64,000 nt of DNA from Microbacteriaceae bacterium 3FA27C10 (lineage in GTDB: Bacteria; Actinomycetota; Actinomycetes; Actinomycetales; Microbacteriaceae): the NCBI GenBank assembly GCA_005502775.1, contig SCNI01000016.1, positions 1-64,000 of the forward strand. The letters run 5' to 3'. Shown piece after piece: positions 30,486 to 38,219 of the stretch. Position 1 is the stretch's first letter, and each line of letters begins with the position of its first letter. The translations under genes and the position numbers were made by a program. The notes under the pieces are model-generated. The model saw only the letters and a program-made list of their open reading frames with translations. It was not told where the DNA came from and searched no databases.

Positions 30486-31994
30486 TCAGCCGAGCAGGAA
30501 GCGTGCCGCCATCTCGCCGATCAGCACGGCCGGGGCGTTCGTGTTGCCCGTGGTGATGCGCGGCATGATCGAGGCGTCGGCGACGGTGAGCCCGGTCACG
30601 CCGTGCACCCGCAGCCGCGGGTCCACCACGGCGAGCTCGTCGACGCCCATCTTGCAGGTGCCGACCTGGTGGTGGTAAGTGATCGCCGTGCGCCGAACGT
30701 AGTCGCGCAGCGCGTCGTCGTCGACTTCGGGCCCCGGGTAGATCTCGGTGGCGCCCCAGCCCTCGGCGAGGGCCGCGGCCCGGCCGATCTCGCGCACCTG
30801 GCGCACGCTCGCCTCGAGGGAGGCGAGGTCGTCGTCGTGCCCGAGCGCGTTGATGTCGATGAGCACCTCGGCGTGCGGGTCGGAGCCGGCGAGGGTCAGC
30901 CGGCCGCGCGCCTTCGGCGCCACGATGCCGCCCATGAGGGTGAACCCCGACGCGGGCCCGGTCATCCACGGCTCGTACATCGGCACGCTGAAGTGGATGG
31001 GCTGGGTGTCGGGCAGCTCGAGCTCGGGCCGGCTGCGCCAGAACAGGTGGGTCTGGGTGATGCCGTTGCCGGGCGCGGGCGGATCGATCGGCCGCTCGGT
31101 CGAGAAGATCACGGGGCTCAGCAGGTGGTCGTGCAGGTTCTGGCCGACGCCCGGCAGATCGACCACCACGTCGAAGCCGAGCTCGCGCAGCTCCTCGGCC
31201 GGACCGATGCCGCTGCGCAGCAGCACGCGCGGCGAGTCGATCGCGCCGGCCGCCAGCACGACCTCGTCGGCGAAGAGCTGCTGCACCCATCCCTCCTGCT
31301 CGTACTCGACCCCGACCACGCGGGTGCCCTCGAGCAGCAGCCGATGCACCCAGGCGCCCGTGCGCACCTCGAGCAGCGGGCTTTCGAGCACCGGCTGCGC
31401 GTAGGCCAGCCAGGTGTTGAGACGCTTGCCGTCGCGCACGGTCACCTGCTCCTTCGAGACCCCGTCGAGGCTCTCGCCGTTGTAGTCGGGATTCTCGGGC
31501 ACGCCGCTCTGCACCGCCGCCTCGAGGATGGATTGCTGGATGGGGTCGAGCTCATAGGTGGTGACGTCGAGCAGACCCTCGGTGCCCCGGAGCTCCGAGG
31601 GGACGCCGTGCCAGTTTTCGATCTGCTTGTAGACCGGCAGCACGTCGGCCCAGGCCCAGCCCTCGTTGCCGAGCGAGGCCCAGTGGTCGAAGTCCTGCGG
31701 GGCGCAGCGCACCCAGATCATGGCGTTGAGCGCGTGCGAGCCGCCGAGCACCTTGCCGCGGGGGAGGTGCAGCCGGCGGCCGGCCGCGTGCTCCTGCGGC
31801 ACCGTGAAGTAGTCCCAGTCGTCGGCGCTGTGCCAGATCTCGCCGAGCCTCGCCGGGTCGTGGATGGCAGCATTCGTGTCGCGGCCGCCGGCCTCCAGCA
31901 GCACGACGCTGCGGCCGGCGTCGACCAGCCGGCGCACCAGAACCGATCCTGCCGAGCCCGCCCCCACCACGATCACATCCGGACGTTCGATCAT
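30486..31994 (-). CDS. GMC family FAD-dependent oxidoreductase
   Basis: A 502-residue flavoenzyme of the choline dehydrogenase/aryl-alcohol oxidase group. It has the FAD motif VVGAGSAGS (9-17), the GMC signature LPRGKVLGGSHALNAMIWVR (79-98) and a C-terminal active site with HHQVGTCKMG and TGNTNAP, giving the His-Asn pair. It oxidises an alcohol (possibly aryl or sugar-like) to an aldehyde or ketone. GAGGAG precedes the ATG. It is divergent from the second MoaF-like gene, and a motif shared with the importer promoter lies between them. The alcohol is unknown. Confidence 0.92.
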   Translation of the reverse strand: MIERPDVIVVGAGSAGSVLVRRLVDAGRSVVLLEAGGRDTNAAIHDPARLGEIWHSADDWDYFTVPQEHAAGRRLHLPRGKVLGGSHALNAMIWVRCAPQDFDHWASLGNEGWAWADVLPVYKQIENWHGVPSELRGTEGLLDVTTYELDPIQQSILEAAVQSGVPENPDYNGESLDGVSKEQVTVRDGKRLNTWLAYAQPVLESPLLEVRTGAWVHRLLLEGTRVVGVEYEQEGWVQQLFADEVVLAAGAIDSPRVLLRSGIGPAEELRELGFDVVVDLPGVGQNLHDHLLSPVIFSTERPIDPPAPGNGITQTHLFWRSRPELELPDTQPIHFSVPMYEPWMTGPASGFTLMGGIVAPKARGRLTLAGSDPHAEVLIDINALGHDDDLASLEASVRQVREIGRAAALAEGWGATEIYPGPEVDDDALRDYVRRTAITYHHQVGTCKMGVDELAVVDPRLRVHGVTGLTVADASIMPRITTGNTNAPAVLIGEMAARFLLG

Positions 31995-32070
31995 CCTGCG
32001 TCTCCTCTCTGAGATCCTCCGTTCACCGTGTCAGAGCCCGAGCGTGCATGGGGGCATCTGTTCGCTCTCA

Positions 32071-32096
32071 GTCAATCGACGTTCCCCGCCTGACAA
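32071..32096. promoter_or_regulatory. GTCAA-N15-TGACAA motif, copy A
   Basis: GTCAA and TGACAA are spaced by 15 bases with GACGT inside, in the GMC/MoaF-like divergent region. The same three blocks with the same outer spacing occur at 33455-33480 before the importer gene. GTCA-N16-TGAC is an inverted repeat, so a dimeric regulator is likely. Confidence 0.5.
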
Positions 32097-32157
32097 CCGC
32101 GCCGCACGGTGCTCCGGGAGGCTGGGCGAATCGACCGATCGCGACGAAGGGATCCTC

Positions 32158-33000
32158 ATGGCCGACATCTCCGAACGCCTCGACGCGGCAGGCGACGAGT
32201 GGCGCAGTTACGACGAGTTCGCCGCCGGCATCGATGCCTATCGGCTGCCGCCGCTCGACCTGGCCGGCCGGCGCCTCGAGCTCGCGCTCGACGACGGCGG
32301 ATCGCTCACCGTCGATTTCGGCGACGGCGGATCGGCGCACTGGTCGTGGTCGCAGCCCGGCGTCACCGGGGCGTCGCCGGGCACCGACCCCTACGACGCC
32401 GTGCAGGTGCGCCCCGGCGTCGTGTTCGTGAACCTCGAGCTCACGAGCCGCGAGAGCGAGGCCGTGACCCTCGTCTGGTCGACGGCGACGAACCGCGCGC
32501 TCGTGGCGCATTCGCGCATCCGGAGCGTCAAGGAGTCGGCCGCCGACGGCGAACCGCGGGTGACGCAGTCCTTCCGGGCCGCCGTACTGACCGCCACCGA
32601 GTCGGGGCCTGCCTCCGCGCCGCGGGGCGACGCGCCCGCGCCGTCGCGCGACCTCATCGGCAGGCGCAACGTCTACCGCTACAGCCCCGACCACCTCTAC
32701 GAGCACACGTACATGTCGTCGGAGCGCTACATGTGGCAGTGCCTGCAAGGCGTGCAGCGAGGGCACGGCGACGTCGACCGATCCACCGTGTGGCGGTTCG
32801 ACCAGGGCCTCTACCTGTTCTGCTTCCGCGAGTTCAAGATCGCCGTGGCGAGCGTGTGGCTGCACGATCTCGGCTACGAGCTGCGCACCACGGGCGTCTT
32901 CCTCGGCCTCACCGCCGAGGGGCGCGCCGAGCACTCGCGCGCCGGCGGCCACATCTACCCGCTCGGTGCCGTCGTGTACCCCGACGTGCAGCCGGTCTGA
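32158..33000 (+). CDS. MoaF-like protein, copy 2
   Basis: A 280-residue homologue of the protein at 7763-8626. The N-terminal halves have diverged. The C-terminal halves (from about residue 166) share YSPDHLYEHTY, WQCLQGVQRG, a Trp/Gly-rich stretch ending LFCFREFKIAVASV, and LRTTGVFLGL. GAAGGGA lies 8 bases before the ATG. It is followed after 9 bases by a SnoaL-like gene, probably on one transcript, and it is divergent from a GMC oxidoreductase. The molybdenum-based name is not supported by anything here. Binding or rearrangement of an aromatic intermediate is inference. Confidence 0.8.
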   Translation: MADISERLDAAGDEWRSYDEFAAGIDAYRLPPLDLAGRRLELALDDGGSLTVDFGDGGSAHWSWSQPGVTGASPGTDPYDAVQVRPGVVFVNLELTSRESEAVTLVWSTATNRALVAHSRIRSVKESAADGEPRVTQSFRAAVLTATESGPASAPRGDAPAPSRDLIGRRNVYRYSPDHLYEHTYMSSERYMWQCLQGVQRGHGDVDRSTVWRFDQGLYLFCFREFKIAVASVWLHDLGYELRTTGVFLGLTAEGRAEHSRAGGHIYPLGAVVYPDVQPV

Positions 33001-33009
33001 GGCCCGGGG

Positions 33010-33477
33010 ATGCCGAGCGAGCAGGAGGCCGTCGAAGCCCACTACGCCGGCTTCGAGACGGGAGACTGGGATGCCGTACTCGCCCTGCTCGACCCGGCCA
33101 TCGTGTGGGTGGAGGCGGCGGGATCGCCGATCGCGGGCACCTACGTGGGGCCGCAGGCCGTGGTCGATCACGTGTTCACCGCGCTCCGGGAGGAGTGGGA
33201 CGGCTTCGCCCTCGCCGTCGACGAGATCGTGGCGGCCGCCGGCACGGTCGTGGCGCTCGGCACCTACTCGGGCACCGACCACCGCACCGGGAGGGCCTTC
33301 GAGGCCCGGGTGGCGCACGTGTGGCACTTCGAGAACGGGCGGGCGGTGCGATTCGAGCAGATCGCCGACACGGCCGTGCTCGACGCGGCGGCGCGCGAGC
33401 CCGCCGCCGGAGGCGTCGACTCCGCCGGGTGTGCCCCCGGAGCCTTCGCGGAGAGTCAAGACGTGTGCCCTCGCTGA
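33010..33477 (+). CDS. SnoaL-like / NTF2-fold protein
   Basis: A 155-residue protein of the nuclear-transport-factor-2 fold. It starts EAVEAHYAGFETGDWDAVLALLDPAIVWVE and contains GTYVGPQAVVDHVF and HVWHFENGRAVRFEQ, as in SnoaL-like polyketide cyclases and ketosteroid-isomerase relatives. Such proteins are small alpha+beta cones with a ligand cavity, used as isomerases, hydratases or binding proteins. The last 30 residues are a low-complexity tail. It lies 9 bases after the second MoaF-like gene. Its 3' end overlaps motif copy B. Confidence 0.82.
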   Translation: MPSEQEAVEAHYAGFETGDWDAVLALLDPAIVWVEAAGSPIAGTYVGPQAVVDHVFTALREEWDGFALAVDEIVAAAGTVVALGTYSGTDHRTGRAFEARVAHVWHFENGRAVRFEQIADTAVLDAAAREPAAGGVDSAGCAPGAFAESQDVCPR

Positions 33478-33480
33478 CAA
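33455..33480 (+). promoter_or_regulatory. GTCAA-N15-TGACAA motif, copy B
   Basis: The same blocks as at 32071-32096 (GTCAA, GACGT, TGACAA) with identical outer spacing, about 105 bases before the substrate-binding-protein start. Both copies are followed by an ACCGC/CCGC-type stretch. Confidence 0.5.
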
Positions 33481-33539
33481 ACCGCCCCGCGACCGCCGTC
33501 CTTACTGTGAACCAGGCTCTTGCAGCCGAGCAGTGCCGA

Positions 33540-33561
33540 TGCGGGACATCGAGGTCCCGCA
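33540..33561 (+). repeat. 8-bp inverted repeat in the importer leader
   Basis: TGCGGGAC and GTCCCGCA enclose ATCGAG, ending 23 bases before the substrate-binding-protein ATG. It could be an operator or an mRNA stem that protects the 5' end. Confidence 0.4.
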
Positions 33562-33584
33562 CGGAAGTCCGAGAGGTAACGCAG

Positions 33585-34793
33585 ATGCGAATCACTAAGC
33601 GCACCATCGCCATCGCGGCGATCACGGCGAGCAGCGCCCTGGTGCTGGCCGGATGCTCCGGCAGCACCGGGAGCGGATCCACAGCCACCGGCGACCCCAT
33701 CGTGGTCGCCTCGGTCAACGCGCTGAGCGGCGCCGCGACGTTCCCCGAGGCCTCGGCCGCGGCCCAGGCGGTCTTCGACGAGTTCAACGCCGCGGGCGGG
33801 CTGAACGGCCGTCCCATCCAGTACACCGCCCTCGACGACAAGGGCGACCCCTCCGCCGCCTCCTCGGCGGCTCGCGACGCCGTGGAGAGCACCAACGCGG
33901 TGGCCCTCGTGGGCTCCGCGAGCCTGCTCGACTGCGAGGTGAACTCCGGCTACTACGAGAAGAACGGCATCGTCTCGGTGCAGGGCACCGGCGTCGACCC
34001 GTTCTGCTTCAGCACGCCGAACATCTCGCCGACGAACGCGGGCCCCTACCTCGACACGCAGCTCACACTGAGCTACGGATCGCAGACCCTGGGCCTGAAG
34101 AAGATCTGCGGGCTCCTCGAGATCGCGGGCTCCACCCGGGCCGCCTACCAGGCCGCGTTCGACGCCTGGACCAAGGCGACCGGCCAGGACTTCGCGATGC
34201 TCGACGACACCGTGCCCTACGGCGGCTCGGACTACACGCCCTACGTCATCAAGGCGAAGGAGGCCGGCTGCGACGCCATCTACTCCAACGGTGTCGAACC
34301 CGACGCCGCCGGCGTGCTCAAGGCGGCCGAGGCGCAGGGCATGAACGACATGACCTTCCTCTTCCTCACCTCCGCCTACTCCGCGCAGTTCGCCGACGCG
34401 GCGACCTTCGTGGGCAAGGGCGTCTACGTGCCGGCCGAGTTCGCGCCGTACACCGACAGCTCGAACGCCGCGAACAGCGACTGGAGCGCCCTGATGCAGA
34501 AGCACGACGTGCCGCTGACCTCCTTCGCGCAGGGCGGCTACCTGGCCGCCACGCACTTCATCGAGATGCTCAAGTCGATGACCGGCGACATCACCCGCGA
34601 GACCGTGACGGCGGCCTTCAAGGCCCAGAGCACCGGCTACGAGAACGCGATGGCGGGCACGCCGTGGCTGTTCGGCCCCGGCAGCTCGCACTCGTCGAAC
34701 ACGGCCGGCTGGCCGATCGTCATCAAGCCGGGCGAGACCACCTGGAGCAATGCGGCCTCCACCTGGGTCACCGCCGCGTCGTTCGGCAAGTAG
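33585..34793 (+). CDS. ABC transporter substrate-binding lipoprotein (branched-chain amino acid type)
   Basis: A 402-residue receptor. A lipoprotein signal (MRITKRTIAIAAITASSA, then LVLAGC with Cys as lipid anchor) is followed by a Ser/Gly linker and a Leu/Ile/Val-binding-protein fold (Peripla_BP_6) beginning IVVASVNALSG. It would capture the solute outside the membrane for the permeases downstream. Proteins of this type often bind aromatic acids rather than amino acids, and the catabolic neighbours favour that. GAGAGG precedes the ATG. A hairpin separates it from the permease gene. Confidence 0.93.
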   Translation: MRITKRTIAIAAITASSALVLAGCSGSTGSGSTATGDPIVVASVNALSGAATFPEASAAAQAVFDEFNAAGGLNGRPIQYTALDDKGDPSAASSAARDAVESTNAVALVGSASLLDCEVNSGYYEKNGIVSVQGTGVDPFCFSTPNISPTNAGPYLDTQLTLSYGSQTLGLKKICGLLEIAGSTRAAYQAAFDAWTKATGQDFAMLDDTVPYGGSDYTPYVIKAKEAGCDAIYSNGVEPDAAGVLKAAEAQGMNDMTFLFLTSAYSAQFADAATFVGKGVYVPAEFAPYTDSSNAANSDWSALMQKHDVPLTSFAQGGYLAATHFIEMLKSMTGDITRETVTAAFKAQSTGYENAMAGTPWLFGPGSSHSSNTAGWPIVIKPGETTWSNAASTWVTAASFGK

Positions 34794-34800
34794 CGACCAC

Positions 34801-34839
34801 CGGATGCGAGGGGCCGGCAGACCCGGCCCCTCGCATCCG
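34801..34839 (+). terminator. Hairpin between receptor and permease genes
   Basis: Perfect 17-base arms with loop CAGAC lie 8 bases after the receptor stop, followed by a run of C rather than T. Such a stem commonly lowers read-through or protects the upstream mRNA, so that receptor is made in excess over membrane parts. Confidence 0.65.
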
Positions 34840-34871
34840 CTCACCCCCCCCCACCGACGGAAGGCAGGAAC

Positions 34872-35729
34872 ATGCTGCAGGGCGCACTCGCCGGGCTGGC
34901 GGCAGGCGGCGTCTACGCCGTCGTCGCCGTGTGCCTCACCCTCATGGCGCAACTCGTCAAGGTCATCAACTTCTCCCAGGCGGCCATCGGCATGTTCGGA
35001 GCGTTCATCGCGGTGACCTTCGCCGACGCCCATGTGCCGCAGTGGCTGGCCGTGATGCTCGGCATCCTCTGCGGCGTGGTGCTGTCGGGGGTGATCGGCT
35101 GGATCATCGCCACCTGGCTCCCCGAAGCCTCCATCAGCGCGCGCTCGGCGGTGACCGTGGCGTCGCTGCTGTTGCTCATCTCGATGTCGTACATCCTGTT
35201 CGGCACGAAACCCAAGACGTTCCGGGCGGTCTTCCCCGGCCCGGCCTTCGAGGTCGGCGGCGTGGTGGTGAGCCAGGTCACCGTGGTGATGGTCGTGCTC
35301 GCCGTGGCCGTGGCGATCGCCGCGAAGATCGTGCTCTCGAAGACCGGCGTCGGCACGAGCCTGCGGGCGATCGCCGACCGCCCCGTCGCGGCCGAACTGA
35401 TGGGTGTGCCGGTGAAGCCCTTCGCCATCGGGGTGTGGCTGGTCACCGGGCTGATCGTGGCCGTGGCGATCGCCATCGTGGCGCCCACGCAGACCAGCGA
35501 CGCCGCCTCGCTCTCCCTGCTCGTCATCCCCGCCTCAGCGGCGGCGCTGCTCGGCGGCTTCCGCCGCCTCGACCTCGCCGTCATCGGCGGCCTCGCGCTC
35601 GGAATGATCCAGGGCGCCACCGCGCAGTTCCCCGAGCTGTCGCTCGTGCGCGACTGGATCCCGCTCGTGCTCATCGTCGTCTTCCTGCTCTGGAACCAGC
35701 GAAAGGAGGTGTGGGATGCCGCTCGTTGA
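34872..35729 (+). CDS. ABC transporter permease, LivH type
   Basis: A 285-residue inner-membrane permease with about eight helices. It begins LQGALAGLAAGGVYAVVAVCLTLM, the typical LivH start, and contains the cytoplasmic coupling segment GVGTSLRAIADRPVAAELMGV. It pairs with the LivM half of the next protein to form the channel. GGCAGG lies upstream of the ATG. The gene overlaps the next one by 14 bases. Confidence 0.93.
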   Translation: MLQGALAGLAAGGVYAVVAVCLTLMAQLVKVINFSQAAIGMFGAFIAVTFADAHVPQWLAVMLGILCGVVLSGVIGWIIATWLPEASISARSAVTVASLLLLISMSYILFGTKPKTFRAVFPGPAFEVGGVVVSQVTVVMVVLAVAVAIAAKIVLSKTGVGTSLRAIADRPVAAELMGVPVKPFAIGVWLVTGLIVAVAIAIVAPTQTSDAASLSLLVIPASAAALLGGFRRLDLAVIGGLALGMIQGATAQFPELSLVRDWIPLVLIVVFLLWNQRKEVWDAAR

Positions 35730-37485
35730 CCGCGTCTTCCGCTCCCGGCGGCTGTCGCCGTTCGTCTACGGGGCGCTCGCCCTGCTCGTCTTCCTCGCCC
35801 TCGGCGCCCTCCTGCCGAACTACCTCGTCTATCTCGCCATCACGGCGATCGTGGCGACGATCGCGCTGATCGGCCTCGGCATCGTCACCGGCACCGCCGG
35901 CATGATCGCGCTGTGCCAGCTCACCTTCGCCGCCGTGGGTGCATGGATCGTGTCGCTGTTCACGGTGCTCCAGGTGCCGGGCGGCTATCTCCTCTGGCTG
36001 GTCGCGGGAGGGGTGGTGGCGGGGCTCGCCGGCGTCGTCATCGGGCTGCCGGCGCTCCGTCTCCGTGGCGTGAACCTCGCCGTCGTCACCCTCGGTTTCG
36101 CCGCCGCAGCGGATGCGACGCTGCTCAAGACGCAGTTCCCCGGGGCACCTCAGGGCACGAAGGTGCCGCGCCCCGAGGGCTTCACCGACGACCGCGGCTT
36201 CTTCGTGTTCTGCGCCATCGTTCTCGTGGTGATCGCGGTGGCCGTGCACTTCCTGCAGAAGAGCCGGTTCGGCAGCGGATGGCGCTCGGTCGCGTTCTCG
36301 GAGCGCGGCACGGCCTCGGCCGGCACGAGCGTTCGGCTCTCGAAACTCTCGGCCTTCGCCGTGAGCGCGGCGATCGCCGGCATCGCGGGTGGGCTCATCG
36401 CCGGACAGGTCGGAACGGCCTACCCTGCCGGATTCAACACGATCCAGTCGCTGGCGCTCTACGTGCTCGCGATCGTGTCGGGGTCGTATCTGCTCGAGAT
36501 GGCGCTGTTCGGCGGCATCCTGTGGGTGCTCATCCCCGAGCTGCTGAAGCGGTTGGGGATTCCGCAGGACTGGGGCTTCGTCGTGTTCGGCGCCCTCGGC
36601 ATCCAGGCCCTCACCACCAACTCGAACCTCGGGCAGGACCTGCGGAACGCCGTGACCCGCCGGCGGCGACGCCGCCTGCAGGCCGCAGGAGCCGCCGCCG
36701 AGTCGGGGCTCGTTCCGCTCGGTGAGGAGGATTTCGCCACGGCGCTCACCACCGCGCCCGCGCACGGCCGCGCGCCGCGCGCCTTGCTCACCGTGAGCGG
36801 TCTCTCGGTGACGTTCGGCCAGGTGCAGGCCCTGCAGAACGTCGACCTCACCGTGGAGGAGGGAACGATCGTCGGGCTGATCGGCCCGAACGGCGCCGGC
36901 AAGTCGACCTTCGTCGACGCGATCGCCGGGTTCCTGCCGCAGCACGAGGGCACGGTGCGTCTGGGCGACGACGCGCTGGACGGGCTGCCGCCGCACCGCC
37001 GTGCACGGCTCGGGCTGCGCCGCACCTTCCAGCAGGACCGTGTGCCGCCGAGCCTCACCGTGGGCGACTTCGTCACCTTCATCTCCCGGGGCCGGGCCAC
37101 GGTCGCCGAGACCGCCGAGGTGCTCGAGTTCTTAGGATGCCCGCCGGCGGCCACCCGCATCTCCAACGTCGACGTCGGCACCCGCCGCCTCGTGGAGGTG
37201 GCCGCGAACCTGGCCGCGAAGCCCCGGTTGCTCGTGCTCGACGAACCCGCTGCCGGCCTCTCGCACGAGGAGCACGTGGCGTTCGGGCAGCGGCTGCGGC
37301 TCATCCCCGCGCGCTACGGCACGAGCATCCTCATCATCGAGCACGACCTCGACCTGGTGCGGAGCGTCTGCGGCAGCATCACCGTGCTCAACTTCGGCGA
37401 GGTGCTCGCGAGCGGCGATCAGGAGACCGTGATGAACGACCCCGAAGTGCTCAAGGCCTACATGGGAGAGACGGAGATGCTGTGA
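35716..37485 (+). CDS. LivM permease - LivG ATPase fusion protein
   Basis: A 589-residue fusion. Residues 1-300 are a LivM-type permease with about nine helices, including IALIGLGIVTGTAGMIALCQ and the coupling loop GSGWRSVAFSERGTASAGTS. A charged linker with a run of Arg and Ala follows (about 310-350). Residues 355-589 are a LivG-type ATPase with Walker A GPNGAGKS (390-397) and Walker B LLVLDEPAAGLS. The ABC signature, normally LSxGQ, is degenerate here (VDVGTRRLVEVA). LivM and LivG are usually separate. The start overlaps the LivH gene; the end overlaps the LivF gene by 4 bases. Confidence 0.92.
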   Translation: MPLVDRVFRSRRLSPFVYGALALLVFLALGALLPNYLVYLAITAIVATIALIGLGIVTGTAGMIALCQLTFAAVGAWIVSLFTVLQVPGGYLLWLVAGGVVAGLAGVVIGLPALRLRGVNLAVVTLGFAAAADATLLKTQFPGAPQGTKVPRPEGFTDDRGFFVFCAIVLVVIAVAVHFLQKSRFGSGWRSVAFSERGTASAGTSVRLSKLSAFAVSAAIAGIAGGLIAGQVGTAYPAGFNTIQSLALYVLAIVSGSYLLEMALFGGILWVLIPELLKRLGIPQDWGFVVFGALGIQALTTNSNLGQDLRNAVTRRRRRRLQAAGAAAESGLVPLGEEDFATALTTAPAHGRAPRALLTVSGLSVTFGQVQALQNVDLTVEEGTIVGLIGPNGAGKSTFVDAIAGFLPQHEGTVRLGDDALDGLPPHRRARLGLRRTFQQDRVPPSLTVGDFVTFISRGRATVAETAEVLEFLGCPPAATRISNVDVGTRRLVEVAANLAAKPRLLVLDEPAAGLSHEEHVAFGQRLRLIPARYGTSILIIEHDLDLVRSVCGSITVLNFGEVLASGDQETVMNDPEVLKAYMGETEML

Positions 37486-38186
37486 ACAGCGGAGCCCCTG
37501 ACACGCTCGTGCTCGATGACCTCACGGTGAGTCGCGGTATCGGACCGGTGATCTCACACGTGTCGCTCGCGGTGGCACCCGGCTCCATCACTGCGGTGGT
37601 CGGGCCGAACGGCGCGGGCAAGACGAGCCTTCTCGAGTCGATCTCGGGCGTCATCCAGGCCCGCTCGGGCACGGCCACCTTCGGCGGAGCGGACATCACC
37701 AGACTCTCCCGGCGCAAGCGGGCGAAGCTCGGCATCGTGCACGTGGAGCAGGGCCGGGCGATCTTCCCGTCGCTCACCGTGCGCGAGAACCTCCAGGTCG
37801 CGTCGCGCGATCGCGCGACGATCGACCGCACGCTCGAGTACTTCCCCGAGCTGGAGAAGCGGCTCGATGCGCCCACCGCGCTGCTCTCCGGCGGCGAGCA
37901 GCAGATGGTGGTGCTCGCCCGCGCCTTCGCCGCCCGGCCGAAGGTGCTGCTGATCGACGAGATGTCGCTCGGGCTCGCGCCCGTGGTCTTCCTGCGGCTG
38001 CTGCCCGTGGTGCAGGAGTTCGCGGCCACCGGGGTGGGGGTGCTGCTGGTCGAGCAGTTCGCGCAGCTCGCCCTCGGGATCTCCTCGGATGCGCTGGTCA
38101 TCACGAGCGGCCACGTCACGTACAGCGGCGCCGCCGCGCGCCTCCTCGACGAACCGGAGACGTTGCGCAAGGCCTACCTCGGCTGA
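37482..38186 (+). CDS. ABC transporter ATPase, LivF type
   Basis: A 234-residue ATPase: Walker A GPNGAGKT, signature LSGGEQQMVVLARAF, Walker B VLLIDEMSLGLAP and switch His replaced by Gln in LLVEQFAQLAL, as usual for LivF. It pairs with the LivG half of the fusion to power uptake. The intact signature here contrasts with the degenerate one in the fusion, so at least one of the two nucleotide sites looks normal. The GTG start overlaps the fusion stop (GTGA). It is the last gene of the importer operon. Confidence 0.94.
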   Translation: MNSGAPDTLVLDDLTVSRGIGPVISHVSLAVAPGSITAVVGPNGAGKTSLLESISGVIQARSGTATFGGADITRLSRRKRAKLGIVHVEQGRAIFPSLTVRENLQVASRDRATIDRTLEYFPELEKRLDAPTALLSGGEQQMVVLARAFAARPKVLLIDEMSLGLAPVVFLRLLPVVQEFAATGVGVLLVEQFAQLALGISSDALVITSGHVTYSGAAARLLDEPETLRKAYLG

Positions 38187-38187
38187 G

Positions 38188-38215
38188 GCGGCCGTCGCCG
38201 GGCCCGCTCGGCCGC
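38188..38215. terminator. Weak terminator after importer operon
   Basis: GCGGCCG and CGGCCGC enclose a 14-base GC-rich loop between the convergent LivF and metalloprotein genes, which are only 33 bases apart. No T-run. Confidence 0.35.
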
Positions 38216-38219
38216 AGCA

